From Collybiopsis luxurians FD-317 M1 (taxonomy: Eukaryota > Basidiomycota > Agaricomycetes > Agaricales > Omphalotaceae): DNA of 64,000 nt. The DNA is taken from contig KN834756.1 in NCBI GenBank assembly GCA_000827265.1, forward strand, positions 1,271,427 to 1,335,426, written 5' to 3'. Below the pieces are notes generated by a model. The model did no database searches, was not told where the DNA came from, and was given only the letters and a program-made list of their open reading frames with translations. Numbering within the stretch: the first letter of the stretch is position 1; every line of letters begins with the position of its first letter. Positions 12,389 through 24,600 of this stretch are shown one piece after another. The position numbers and the translations under genes were made by a program.

Positions 12389-13415
12389 GACCGATGATTT
12401 TCTGGATCAAGTCATCTAACTTTATATCCAAGCATCACATGAACTTCGATCATGGATCACTGCAAGTTCCGGTAAGTTTTTGCTGTGTAATTTTAAGGCC
12501 TAGTGAGCGGCATTGACATTGCGTCATTGTCTATTCATAAAAATGGGGTATGATTAATTAAATCCTGGCAGACATAAATTAAACTCCATATTCCCCACCG
12601 AAAATGAGGGTTGTAAGCTAGGTACTGCCACTAGCCTGGGGCTAAAATCCAGTTTAAGTACAGGTTGCAGCTTGTGACTCATTTCAATTATTTGAAATAA
12701 GTTTAAGTTGGTAGTAATGCATCCCTTAGATGCTTTTTGAATGTTATCGGTGGGCTATGAATAGGAAGGGAATAAAACACAACTATAGTAGAAATATTGT
12801 AGTTGAGCTTCTGATGTCGAATACCTGGCAAAATGTATTCAAGGCTGTGAACTACACCCAGACTCTAGAGTGGCGGTAACAGTTAAGATCGGAGTTAATC
12901 TTTTTTGTTTATCTTTTTTTTTGTAATGTATTGCAGTGGGTTGCACAGTTGCACAATTATGTTGAGATGAATGTTAAAAAACTAGTCTCGGAACAAGCAT
13001 GGGACTTAGACACAACAAAATGTAAATGGAAAAGCTCCAAAGGTCTAGGAATTATTCAGCAATCAACAAATGATATGGAGGGTGAAAATGGAAGAAGTAG
13101 TATGGTGGGATAGCGGAACTTGAAGTAAATTCCGCATCCATAAAAATGACTTCATTTAGAACAGGGTCAAAAAAAAAAAAAGTCGAGGGTGGTTGTGTAA
13201 GTTGGTCCCTGATCAGAGATAAGAATGTAGGGTATATGATTGAGAAGTTCCAAAGGTCTGTGAATAAATGAATCAAAAATGACATCAAGGATCAATATGT
13301 GGAGCTTATGATCAAGAAGTTTTAAAGGAAAGGAAGTAAGCTACCAGTCAATTTCCCAAACTAAGATAAGATTCTAGCACTCCGATTTTCAAACTCATAT
13401 TTATTTCAAATTTAG
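12389..13415. other. No gene seen; one stray minisatellite unit
   Basis: The stretch is AT-rich with no supported frame. At 13215-13330 it holds one diverged unit of the minisatellite found at 15.9-16.4 kb (AAGTTCCAAAGGTCTGTGAA, then GACATCAAGGATCAATATG). Confidence 0.5.
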
Positions 13416-14101
13416 TGAATCCAAATGTGACACTACATTTGATGACACCACTCCAACAGCAAACTGCAGCAACCCTTGCAGTGGAAACATCCATGAAATA
13501 TGCAGAGCTTTTGGTGCCATTCAGGTATATCAGAATGCTTCATTCATTCCTTGTTATGACAGGTATGAGTTGATCGGGACATTTGCATAGGTCTTCTTCA
13601 CTTCTTTTCCCTTTCTTTCCTTTTATTACTCTGTTTCTATCAATACAATTATATGGTTATGACAATGTGATAATACAGGGAGAACAACTGGTGCTACCCA
13701 GGGACTGATCCCCGCTTGTACCCTACAAAAAAGACATTCTGTTTGACAATGACTGTGGACAGCTGTATCAGCTAGTGTAAGGCAGGAGGGTACAAAGCTG
13801 CAGGTGTCGAATATGGTCATATGAGTTTTCTTCCACTTTTTTTTTTGCTCCTGGATGGAAACTGACAATTCTCCCAAACCACTTTGAAAAGTACAATAGG
13901 AATGCTGTCAGTATATCATGATCATCATTTTACAAGTTGCGAAATTGCTCACCATAAATTTTACAGGGTGCAGAACTATAAATCTGAGCAACTGGACCCC
14001 TGCTTCTCCCTACAATTTCTTGATGCCTTGTAAGGAGACTTCAGGAGAAGCATGTGGTGGTAGGGGGGCTGGTGAAGGTACTATCCAGTTTGTCTCTGAA
14101 T
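13416..14101 (+). pseudogene. WSC-domain protein fragment
   Basis: Spliced by eye, the plus strand gives the end of one WSC module (TANCSNPCSGNIHEIC then GAIQVYQN). A second module follows: NWCYPGTDPRLYPTKKTFC, LTMTVDSCIS, CKAGGYKAAGVEYG, then PYNFLMPCKETSGEACGG. WSC modules are Cys-rich sugar-binding units found on fungal wall enzymes and sensors. Introns are likely at about 13562-13678 and 13828-13896. A TAG at 13773-13775 falls between CIS and CKAGG where family members carry another residue, probably CAG changed to TAG. No start, catalytic domain or earlier modules are present. A Ser/Thr-rich frame follows at 14220-14384 and may be the linker of the same gene. It looks like a captured or truncated gene fragment. 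Confidence 0.6.
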
Positions 14102-14420
14102 CTTTTTGATGCAAGAATATTACTTAACTCAGCTAGCATGTGTGTCTGCTTGTTTTCTGGAAAATGTGGTGATCCAGCTTCAAACTCTAGTATGTCTACC
14201 TTGTGACTCTATGTCAATGACCATCAGTTGGCAGACAGAGTTCACTACTAGATCCAGTTGGACTGTGACAATGTCCAGTATGAAGTCTGCTAGCTCCAGG
14301 TCAAAGCCGGTGCAGACTACAACCAGGTCTAGCAGCACTGGCACTTATAGCTTCACAATCTCTGTTACTGTGAGCTGTCTATAATAAAAAATCTGGCACT
14401 GACTCATTGTTATGATCCCA

Positions 14421-14490
14421 GTCATAACTAGTAATAACTGGTCATAACTGGTCATAACTGGTCATAATTGGTCATAACCGGTAATAAGTA
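14421..14490 (+). repeat. Seven-unit, 10-bp tandem repeat
   Basis: Seven consecutive 10-mers follow without a gap, consensus GTCATAACTG, with one or two changes in outer units (GTAATAACTG, GTCATAATTG, GTCATAACCG, GTAATAAGTA). The period equals about one helical turn, so equivalent bases face the same side of the helix. Confidence 0.85.
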
Positions 14491-15019
14491 TTGTATTTAT
14501 CCTAGCATACTTATTAAAGTAGAGATAAACAAAAATTTAGTGCTTTGTGTATGATTTTTCTATGTGCTAAATACTCTTGATTGTTTGTGGGTACCTCGAG
14601 TGTTTCAGGGTCAAGTACTCTTGACTAAAACCAGGCATTCACACTCAAGTACTGAAACATGTTAGACATAAGGTTAGGATACATAGGGCTAGAGGAAAAT
14701 AAAGAGATAATGAGAGGTGGGTAATATCTATGCATTGTGGAAGGGGGTGCCCATCATAAGTATGGAAGGAGATGCTATGATCATTTTTGCATAGAAATGA
14801 GGGATGTGGAGATGAGTGAAGAGCATGGGATTGTAAGTTGATGTATGCAGTTCAGTATGCATGTGACAGGGAGATTAGTGACAATGTTCTTGCTGTTGAG
14901 ACCCATAGTCAGGTATAGCACTCAGTTGGCAAAGCTTGTTAGTGAAGCAATCATGTTCAGAGTAAGATATTCCCATGTACATATTTGGCTTTGAGCATTA
15001 GTCAATGAGAAACTGTGCA

Positions 15020-15520
15020 TTAAAATGAGTTCATGCAATGTTAGGTTGCAAACTTAGAACAATGGAATGTTTTAAGAATGAACCAAATCTTTGGAACCTG
15101 CAACATACCTGATTACCCATGTCATGTTCATTAAACATAGGCTGTAATCCTGTATTGGAAAACTGGATATGTTTGTCCTGTGTCCTGCCTCCTGTCATAA
15201 GAACTCCCAAAATATGTGGGTTCCAAGCCAACACCTTGGCAGCCACAGTATGCTCATGAAACTTCCACAATGGTATATTATCCAGACCCATATCATCTAC
15301 ATAAGACATCTCTGGTACTGGTTGATCTGTATTCAGTAACCCAGCTGGTGCTGCACATTTCAATTCTTGCAAATCCCATATGCACACCTTGTTGTTGTTG
15401 CCCCCACTAGCAAGATTTGCAGATGAAGCAACTCTATTGCCACTCCACTTGAGACCACAAACTTCCTGCTTGTGACCTTGACATAGCTTGAATGGATAAA
15501 TATCCAGTGCAAACATCTTG
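15020..15520 (-). pseudogene. Cdh1/Cdc20-type WD40 fragment
   Basis: The minus-strand frame 15516-15031 contains LCQGHKQEVCGLKWS, NLASGGNNNKVCIWDL, WKFHEHTVAAKVLAWNPH and GVLMTGGRTQDKHIQF. These are the blades typical of Fizzy/Cdh1/Cdc20, the activators that bring substrates to the anaphase-promoting complex. The usual order GHxQEVCGLKW, LASGGNDN, HTAAVKAIAWxPH, LATGGGTAD is kept, but key residues differ (GGRTQD for GGGTAD; FSNT for FWNT). The fragment stops after about two blades, at a possible splice donor near 15112 (MGNQ then GTATGTTG). The C-box, IR tail and other blades are absent. Probably a captured exon or a decayed duplicate. Confidence 0.65.
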
Positions 15521-15924
15521 GTGATGAACCATCTGGTGCTGAGAACAAGAGGAAAGAATATGCAAATCCCAGCAATGGCACCAATTCACTGGGTAAGATT
15601 GAAGCATTGAGGACTTGGTTCAAACAGCATGGAATACAGATTCAAGTACATGAATGTCGGAAAAAGCAGTAGATAAAATTCTTATTTTAAAAAAAGAAAG
15701 ATACATGCAGTTCATTGATTTACACAGAAGTATGATGTCTGGGTGTTCATAGCTTGAGGGAGCAAAACAGACTGGACAGCCTAAAACAGTGGGGAATAGC
15801 TTGAAGCGCTGTTCACTGTTCCAGGTAGGCGTGGGAAAAAATTGCCATAGTGTGCTAAATTACTAATACTGGCATTAGATAGCAATGCTATCTGCCACCC
15901 ACATGGATAGTGAACCGGTATCAG

Positions 15925-16420
15925 GTCCAGGAATGAATAATTCAATCAATGACATCAGAGGTCAATATGTAGGGTTACAATTGAGAAGTTCCGAAGGACC
16001 AGAAATGAATAATTCAATAAATGACATCAGGGGTCAATATGCAAACATGTGGAAATGATCAAGAAGTTCCGAAGGTCCGGAAATGAATAGTTCAATAAAT
16101 GACATCAGGGGTCAATATGCGAACATGTGGTGATTTCAAACTAAGAAATGATCAAGAAGTTCCAGAGGTCTGGAAATGAATAATTCAATAAATGACATCA
16201 GGGGTCAATATGCAAACTTGTGGTGGCTTCAAACTAAGAAATGATTGAGAAGTTCTGAAAGTATGGAAATGAATGATTCAATAAGTGACATCAAGGATTA
16301 ATAAGTAGAGTTTATGATCGAGAAGTTCCAAAGGTCTATGAATCAATAATTCACCAAATGACATCAAGGGTCAGTATTGAAACTAGTTCCAAAACATGGA
16401 TGAGTTCCGAATGTGAGGGA
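15925..16420 (+). repeat. Minisatellite, six units of 72-94 bp
   Basis: The word GACATCARRGRTYAATA recurs at about 15951, 16023, 16101, 16193, 16287 and 16360. Each is linked to AAGTTCCRAAGGTC and GAAATGAATAATTCAATAAAT. Unit lengths are 72, 78, 92, 94 and 73 bp; the longer ones contain an extra TTCAAACTAAGAAATGAT block. A seventh unit lies alone at about 13281. Confidence 0.8.
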
Positions 16421-16766
16421 ATGAACCTATTCAGAGTACAGCCATAGATGATTGATCACCTTCGGATGTGAAGTGGATTATTTGCTGGATATTTTGTCAG
16501 ACTAAATATTTGACAGCAACAGCTATTCTTAATTCATGCTAATCAGTCATTCTCCTTCAATTTAGTATGAATCTACTTTTTATATGTATTTGAGCATTTA
16601 TAGTGCTCAGGGGCATTTGTATTTGTATGATCCAAGTTTGGACAGGTTCAATTACAGTTAGACTAATACTAATTGAGAAGCCTAAGTGAGTTGCCGGTAA
16701 TATTAAATGCTAGTGGATGAGATAGAGGTTTCTGGCATTCTCACTTTCACGGGATACTCTTTAACA

Positions 16767-18159
16767 ATGGCACCTAGAAGAAAGGCCAATAGGTGAATGA
16801 ATGAATTATTGATTGAGGCAAATCTTTGGACTCATTGTTTGCCAGGGCTGCAGAAGGACAGTCTACTATGGAGCACAGGCTTCCTACACCTCAAGGATCT
16901 CCTGAGAAGTCCAGTAATCAGGAGAAGTCCAGCAATGTACATGGTAAGCAGAGGGTATCCCTTATTGGTAATCCTACTCCAATGTATGAGTTCTTTGGCA
17001 TGATCTTGGAATTTATCCTTCTAATGAGCTTTATAGATAGTATTGTTACTGAAATGGCAAGGGGCATTATTGTTGAGGACCTTCAGGATGATATACTGAA
17101 AGATTGCTATTCTGATTTGAATCCTCGACGGTAGGTTCTGACTATGTACAAGGATCTTGTCTAAACAAAATTGACAGATTACGAGGCAAGCTTCTTGATG
17201 GACAGGATGCTGAGATCCAGGGGACCATGCTAACTCATATTCTGGATAAATTTGAGGAGAAAACTAATGAGGAGTTACTCTTGCAGTGAGCAGTCATATT
17301 CTAATATTATACATCTTTTGATCAAAAATTCAGGACACTGAGGAGATGGTTGGATTTTGAAGGGAGGGCCCCATATGCAAATTTAGCATGAATTGATATG
17401 AGGTTCATCTACCCTGATGGGCATTCTGGTTCTTGCCATGAAAGCTTCCTCAAATTCTGGTCTCCAAATATTGAACCAACTACCATGAAAGCTATTACAG
17501 TTGGTGTTGCTGAATACTCTCACCTTGTATCTGCCGAAAAAGTGTCTATCAATCCTCCAAAGAGTGTGAAGAAGATCAAGTTTCGGATGTTTGCACAAGA
17601 GGTTGCCCTGACCTCTGGTGCACTTTGTGATGGCTTTAACTGTGCTGTCTTGATTGCCAATGCATGGAAGGACATATTTTCTGCAACAACAAAGTTTGGA
17701 AAGGAAGTGAGTGAATTATGAGAGATGCTGAGCAGGTCTTCTGATTATCATCAGAATATATTGGCATTGTTACTGATCGTTCAGACAAGAAATTGCCAGA
17801 TTGCCCATTTGCAAACAGTTTCAGTATGTCAATATTTGTGATACAATCATTCTCTGACACAGGTGGTAGTTCCAATTTATGATGCACGAGGCCAAAAATT
17901 TGATCCAGAAGCCTTGGATGAAAATGGTCCCAGAAAGCTTCCACTATTAAAGGATGGTAACAAGATGGTTGAGGTGCCTGCAGGGTCCATTATCCTTGTT
18001 TGTTATACTGTTTTTCAACATGTTCAGGAGGGAAAGCATATTGTAAGCTTCAATGTTCAGTGGGTGGTAGTCCTTGCAACTCCAGATGATCCAATGGTGG
18101 AGAATAATGTAGTTTCATTTGAAACTGATTCGGAGATGGAAATGGATGGCAACTACTAA
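16767..18159 (+). pseudogene. Spliced hypothetical protein, probably decayed by a TGA codon
   Basis: Exon 1 is 16767-16792 (MAPRRKAN), spliced over a 53-nt intron to 16846, which continues the frame (RAAEGQSTMEHRLPTPQGS). Later blocks are NPTPMYEFFGMILEFILL, DYVQGSCLNKIDRLRGKLL, FIYPDGHSGSCHESFLKFWS and FRMFAQEVALTSGAL. The last exon, 17863-18159, begins VVVPIYDARGQKFD and holds GSIILVCYTVFQHV. The 17710-17862 intron joins KFGKE to VVVPIYD. The stretch near 17131-17145 does not splice cleanly. TGA at 17391-17393 sits in PYANLA-IDMRF, where CGA (R) would fit. The order resembles an unnamed basidiomycete family with YPDGH and VGYT blocks, recalled from memory. No enzymatic motif was seen. Confidence 0.58.
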
Positions 18160-18554
18160 ATATATGCTTGTTTTGTTTCATCAACTTTGTACAATAGTGA
18201 CTGATTTTCCAGCATGTATTCTGTACTACCAGTGCTGTTTCAATTATTTTTATAACAAATGTGAAAAGCTTGTGTCTGTATAATAGCATCAAAGGTTTAC
18301 CTTATTTTTTTAGTATGCCTGTTATGTATGTGAGGATAAAATCAGAGTAATGGAGTTGAGGTACATATTGATAAGTAAGTGTGAAGCTTGCTGTGTACAT
18401 TATTATTGGCCAGGACTTAATTCAGTACTTGAGTTCAAGTGTTGGAGTAGTGACAGTATTGCCTATTTCCAATGCCTGTATTTAAGACAGTTGCCTGACA
18501 TGTTATAATTATTAATTGTGTACTAAACATGTCTTTGAAAAAATCCTATCACTT

Positions 18555-18697
18555 GCAAGAGGTGTGCAGTTGGTTATTGCCCAACATTATATTCCCTTTC
18601 AGTCATAAGCACACTTGACCCCCCCCCTCCCCCTCCCCCTTCCCCCTCTTCTCTCTCAATGTTGTGTTGAGCAATAACCACTTGCACACCCCTTGAA
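18555..18697. repeat. Fold-back element with pyrimidine core
   Basis: The left arm AGGTGTGCAGTTGGTTATTG (about 18559-18578) pairs with the right arm CAATAACCACTTGCACACCC (about 18672-18691); the match continues into CCCAACAT / GTTGTGTTGAGC. The roughly 80-bp core contains a C/T tract at 18619-18657 starting with nine C. It resembles a small MITE. No clear target duplication was seen. It lies just beyond the 3' end of the Helitron coding region, so a link to that element is possible but not shown. Confidence 0.55.
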
Positions 18698-18776
18698 TAA
18701 TGGTAAAGTAAATTAATTTCATAGTTGGAGTATTTGATGCAATAGCCCTTCATCAGATTGGTAACAGTTTGTAAAT

Positions 18777-21651
18777 TTATGATCTAGCATAAATAATACA
18801 AACAGCACATCTATTGTCAGCAGCTTGGTTCAAGCCATGCGGCATGCAGATGGAAGTCTCTTGAATAAGATTGACATCAGTTGTGACACCATCGTGATAC
18901 CAAATAGAGTTATCCTCCAAGGACCTGGATGTAAAGTGGAAGGAGCCAAAATATATTATAGCTTTTAAAATATACAAATGTTGATCACCATTCACATTGA
19001 TATAGAACTGATTGGTAATTTCAATATCATTTCGGTAATTCAAATTAAATAGCATTAGACATGGGGCTATACAGAATGTTACAGTAATTTTTGTAGATGA
19101 AGCAAGACAAGACACACATGGTGTGCTACTGTCATGATTTTGAACATGTGTTATCCACTTAGACACAGTATTAGGTGTATCATTGTTTGCATAAAAATGA
19201 GGGATATCATTTTTTTGGGAGGCCCAATGTAGCCACAAAACATACATGATCTTTGTTTCAAGAACACAGGGTTTTTGTGTGTAAGTATGACATTTAGGAC
19301 CTCATCATACACTGTACCAGTACAACCATACCTTGGGGATTTATTGGGGTATGTTCACTAATCCAGTCTCGAAATCTTTCACGAACATTGTGTAAAGTGT
19401 ATTTGTTTTGGTGCACTAAATTGAAGGAATTGCACAATTCTTTCAGTACTGGAGTGGAATTATCAGACATTTGCTGATGACATGAAGGATTGAAAAGGGA
19501 CAACACATTGAGTGAAGTGATTATTGAGTCATATGCACAGCTGTAGTTTGGACCATCCCAAGCCAATCCACAATTTTCAAGAACATTTTTAGGTGGAGAG
19601 GGCTTGCTCTTCTTAGATTTCTTCTTAGAGCCTGAGAAAGAATTAGATTCAAGATCCAGGCCACATAAAATATCACCTGATGCCCATAACAAGGCAGCAT
19701 CTACTGTAGGAACATAGTTCTGTCCTCTCCAACCTAACCATGACTCAATAAGTGATGAGTGGCAATTACCCTTAACTGTGGAAGGCAATTTACCATTATA
19801 ACACAGTTGTGTAATTTGATCAAGTACTTCTAAATGGCGGAACTCCTGTCGTAACCATCCTTGTGATTCTAAACCTCCTGTAATCAGGTTTGAATTTATT
19901 TCACCAATGATAGCTGTATGTTGTGCATTAGAGCTTCTGGATAAAGCAGTGTAATAAGATTGACAGGAAGATAAGGTAGTGGTCTGCACAACATTAACAG
20001 GTCGAGTTTTTCCTTGACTGGCATAATCTGTGAGGGAAAACAAGGGGAGCACATCCACTTGGTCCCAGTATAGAGATAGCTTCCATCCACTAGGCAATGT
20101 AAAGTAAGTGTGATGCTTTCTGGATGGAATTGGTACAACATTAGGAGGCAATTGAGGCAATTGGATGGGCTGAGGTGGGTTAGTCAATCTTACATAGAGT
20201 GTATCCAATTTGGACTTGTCATCTGTGATTTTGGAACTATCCCAACCAGTAACTACTGCTTCTTGACCATTGGTAATGCATAATTCAGTAGCAAAATTGT
20301 ATTTAATAATTACTGGCATACCAAGACATAGGTCTAGCTGACCACCTATTAATTCTTTAGCTGAAGATGCTGGAGAGTTCCACAAAATTTCTTTTAATGT
20401 ATTTGTTAATAATGTGGGTCTTAGAATCTTGCTACTCCTGGAAACTTTTCTAATGCTCTCATCTTTATTTTTGGAGCTGCAAAGTGTGTCCAAAGAGTAG
20501 AATGATTCTAGCTTTTGTTTGGTGTCTGCAGCAAATTGTTGTGATCCTGAATCATTAATTGCATCTTTCATTATATTGGTTCCACAAATTATAGGAGCAT
20601 GTCGAAAAACAGGAGAGCTCAAATTAGGTCCAACTCCATTTCCCTTTGCTCTTCTACTCTGTAAGAATTTTAAATCAAGAGAATCACAGCTTTTATACCG
20701 CATATGTTCAAGGGCACGACATAACTTAGCATCTTCAGATGATTGTGTCCTTTGCCACATATTTTGTCTCAAGATAACCACTGTAGTAATCTGATGCCAA
20801 AGGGCTCTTCCAAGAGCATGTTCAATTTTTTGATCAGATTTCCCATCAGAGGGAGGAGCTGAATATAGAGCTACAGAGCTGCCATTTTTTGAAGATCCAA
20901 TGACTGGTGGCAGCTGTGCAAAGTCTCCAGCAAAGATCATATTCATACCTCCAAATGGCAAGTCATGTTTACCTGTAAGTAAAGCTAATCACTTTGAGAT
21001 CTTTGCTAGGTCACGACATGATAACATGGAAACTTCATCTACAAAAATGTACTGCACTCCAACAAAGTTTTCTCTAATTTTAGACAATGTTGCTTGTGAT
21101 ATATTGTTATCATCCAGTCGATCATTGATACCTATGGCAGAATGGTATGTAGTTCCTCCTAATAATGCTGCAGCAGAGCCAGTAGGTGCGACAACTTTAA
21201 ACCGACCACCTTCCTCTCTTTCAGTGAAAAATGTCATTACTGTGTTGACTACTCTAGTTTTGCCTGTTCCACCCATGCCTCCTAAGTACATTAACAATTG
21301 TTTTTGTTTCGGCAAAGATGCATGATTTGCAATAATATGAAAAGCACGCTGCTGTTCTTTGTTGAGAATTTCACTTCCACCACACATTAGTCTTTGTATC
21401 AGGGCTTGTAAAGCATCATTTTTCATTCCAAAATTCTTATCAAAGTATGACTGATCTAGAATATGAACATGTTCAGGTATAGAATAATCAATTTTCCACT
21501 TGCACTTTTTATTGTGATGAGAATCTGTTTCCTGATGTTTTTGTTGATTCTGTATTTTAAGCCTTTCTTCTTTAGCTAATTTTAGAATTTGGTGCCAGTT
21601 TGCAGCTGCCATTGGCTGAGTGAGTGAAATAACAGGCAGTTCTCCTGGCAA
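18777..21651 (-). pseudogene. Helitron Pif1-type helicase with fused peptidase-like tail
   Basis: Helicase motifs in order on the minus strand: MGGTGKTRV (Walker A), KVVAPTGSAAALLGG, YIFVDEVSML (Walker B), MIFAGDFAQLPPV, LTDYASQGKTRPVNV and YTALSRSSNAQ. A TGA at 20989-20991 interrupts KISK-LALLTGKHD with the frame kept, where R is normal. After the helicase comes a lysine-rich linker and a second domain: LAWDGPNYSCAYDSIITSL, then, after frameshifts near 19310 and 19212, IIYFGSFHFTSRSL and SIWYHDGVTTD. The Cys in NYSCAYDS and the His in HFTSR match the catalytic positions of papain-fold/ubiquitin-hydrolase-like peptidases seen at the end of fungal Helitron proteins. The peptidase role in transposition is not known. 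Confidence 0.8.
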
Positions 21652-21659
21652 AACTGAAA

Positions 21660-24600
21660 CTGGGCCTTTCAGAAGAGACTGTTTAAGGTATGCTGCATTC
21701 TGTTATAATTATATTTTTGATTATCCCCATAGTTTCCATTTGAATAGAGTCGCATATCATCCTCAAAGTCATAATCATAATTATCCATACTGGATTGATG
21801 TTGCAAGTCTGTTAAATCAAACTCTGTAGTTGAACCATGGGGAGGTTGATTTTTCATCAGTGCATGATAATCATCTCTGGCATCTCGACACTGATGTTTA
21901 GTTTCAACATTATGCATAATTTCTGATTGACAAGGAGTAAAAGTGTGTAAAGTGAATGTAGCTTCCCAAGTTTGTTCACTATTCTTTAGATCCAACCCTG
22001 AACACCACGGTTTGAATAATGTCAGTATACACCGGCAATATGTCTCCATTTCATTTTTATCACATTTTGGAAGGGAACCACCTGAAAGATTTGCAACAAT
22101 GTTTGTATGATCCTTAACTCAATGAAATGCATGTGAACAATACAAAGGATGAGTTTCCAGAGGGCAATAATAGTTTTCAGGTACTGAAGTTTTAGGTTTA
22201 TTTTGTATTGGTTCCATTGTGATATCACTATCTGAATCATTGTCTGAGGTGGACTCTAGTCCCTGCTTCCAGGCTGGACTTTTATTGTACAAGGAATCAA
22301 ATGTGGAGGTTTTGGCTAAAGGTTCCTTGTGGTGGAGTCTTACCCAGTCATATACACACATAGTCTCATATTCCTTTGGACAATGTATATAGTTCACAAC
22401 AGGAGACAGTGCTACATATTTTCCATGCACCTTCTTTATTTGCAAGGAATCATCATTGTCATCCTCTTCATCAGTAAACTCTTCTTCATTGGCAACTAGA
22501 CTATCAATATCTTTTTGTACCCAATTTACAAATTTGCGCCAGGGTAGGTGTTGAAACATGTGATCTGTATAGTGATCTGGATTGTTGAGCAAATATAAGG
22601 AGGCAAGTGGAGCACCAATTTCTGATCTTGCAACCAATGCATTGACAATTTTATTGATAACTTGTCATGCTCTTTCTGAACATTCAATATTGTTGTTATT
22701 GATCATTTGCTTGTTCTTGTTGTAAATTGATCTGATAATATCAAATACCATGTATGTCTTTAATGGATTTTTAGATATATAATCTGTAATGTATGCTATT
22801 ACAGCCTTTATAGCTGTTCCAGAGAGCAAACATGTGGCATCAGTGTTACAACGGAGTAAAAATGTAATGATATATGCAATAGTATTCATCATTGGCTCAG
22901 TTTTCTTCATATTGATGTGGCCAGAAGGCAAGTCAATGACAGTTTCTGGATAACATGGTCGTGGAAATCATGCCTTGCATTTTCCTTTGTTGTCACAGTA
23001 TGGACCTAGCAGGCCTTTTCCTTTATCACCATCTGGGAGCCCCAGCTCATGGTCATGTAGGTTTGACTTCAAAAGAATGAAATCAACTTCTGTCTTGTAT
23101 TTTGACCACCAATCCTCATTGTTGTTGCATTGATTGCAATGGTGACATTGTTCAGAACAACAGGTTGGGACTGCTGAAGGAAGTTGGTGGGTAGGTAAGT
23201 TGACATTGCTTACATTTTTATATTGGTTATCAGTTATGGAATTTGCTGCAGTTAAGGACCCAGCAATAAAATCACCAGAGAATGCACTGTTTAAATATGC
23301 AATTAGGTGTTGAGAAAAATCTGAATTGGAATCCAGTAACTTATCCTGAATTTTCTGTGGGGAATATGCACCTTTAATCCATAATAGCATGTGCAGATGC
23401 AGTGCCAATCTTCCTTGCTGTTCAACTGTGCCATAGTGGGCAACAGGATGCCCAAACCAGCCTTCATTATCTGAGTTGATTCCCAAAATTTCTCTCAAAA
23501 ATAGAGTGACAAAGTAATGAAAAAACTGGGCATGTGCTACAGGGTTATTAATGACCATTCTGGCCTGTTCAGATACTGAATATACTGCTGGTGTGAATTT
23601 ATGATTGCCACTTTTATCTGCCAGGTAAACACAGATAGGGTGTTTAATATCAGCAGGAGCTATTGTAATATACCAAGATGGACTACCCCAATGATCAATC
23701 AAAGAGTTTATTTCACTTCGCTGTCTCTTTTTATTAGTTATAGACCCCTTTACTTTCCATGCTACCAGGTCAAGATCTTTAAGCAAACGATAACACTCTT
23801 TCTCCTCATCACTGATTGGAGCAGCAGAAGAATCTTTCTTTAACTTTGATGACAGGGACTCTAGAGCTGAGGGGCTTATACTTAAAAGTCTATTCTGTAT
23901 TTCAGGGAATCTTTTATCTTTGACAATGAGGTGACTTCCAGTAGTGCTCAATTTGATTGTAGTATGATTGAAAACAATGAGGGAGAACTCAGGATCTACC
24001 TGAAAATGTTTATCATGATACAGTAACAGATGGCGAATGTGTTCAGAGTCAGAGAGGGTTTCATTTAGAGTACCAATGCCACCCGAACCATATGGGAATA
24101 GCCATGGAAACATCTTTGGATAAAGTTGAGGATTATTATACAGAGACTCCATATCATCTCCATGCTCAATGCCAAGCATTTTACCTCCTGTCTTTAGGAA
24201 TTCCATTGCTTCTACTTTCATTTGTTTATGTGTCATATTCTGGTACCTATCTTCAGTTAATCCATGAACACGGAATGGGCAATGGCCAAACTCAGTACCA
24301 TCTTCACCTTCTTTATCATCAAGTCCAGTAGCTTCAGGAATTTTATTAGTATGGGAGACTTCATACTCAATTGAGACAGGTACACCTTCTTTTGGATAAT
24401 CCTTTAGATTTGATCTAGCAATGTCTAGATCCAAATCATAATAATCTGTGTGATTCCTTTTAAGCCATGACAGTGCTTGATAAATTCTATGACTGCGAAC
24501 AAAAAATGGGGAACGTGCAAAGTCTTTGGAGTGGGGTTCACATGGACCGGTGAAAATAACAGCAATGATATCATCCAATTCTGCAATAGGAGGAGGTAAA

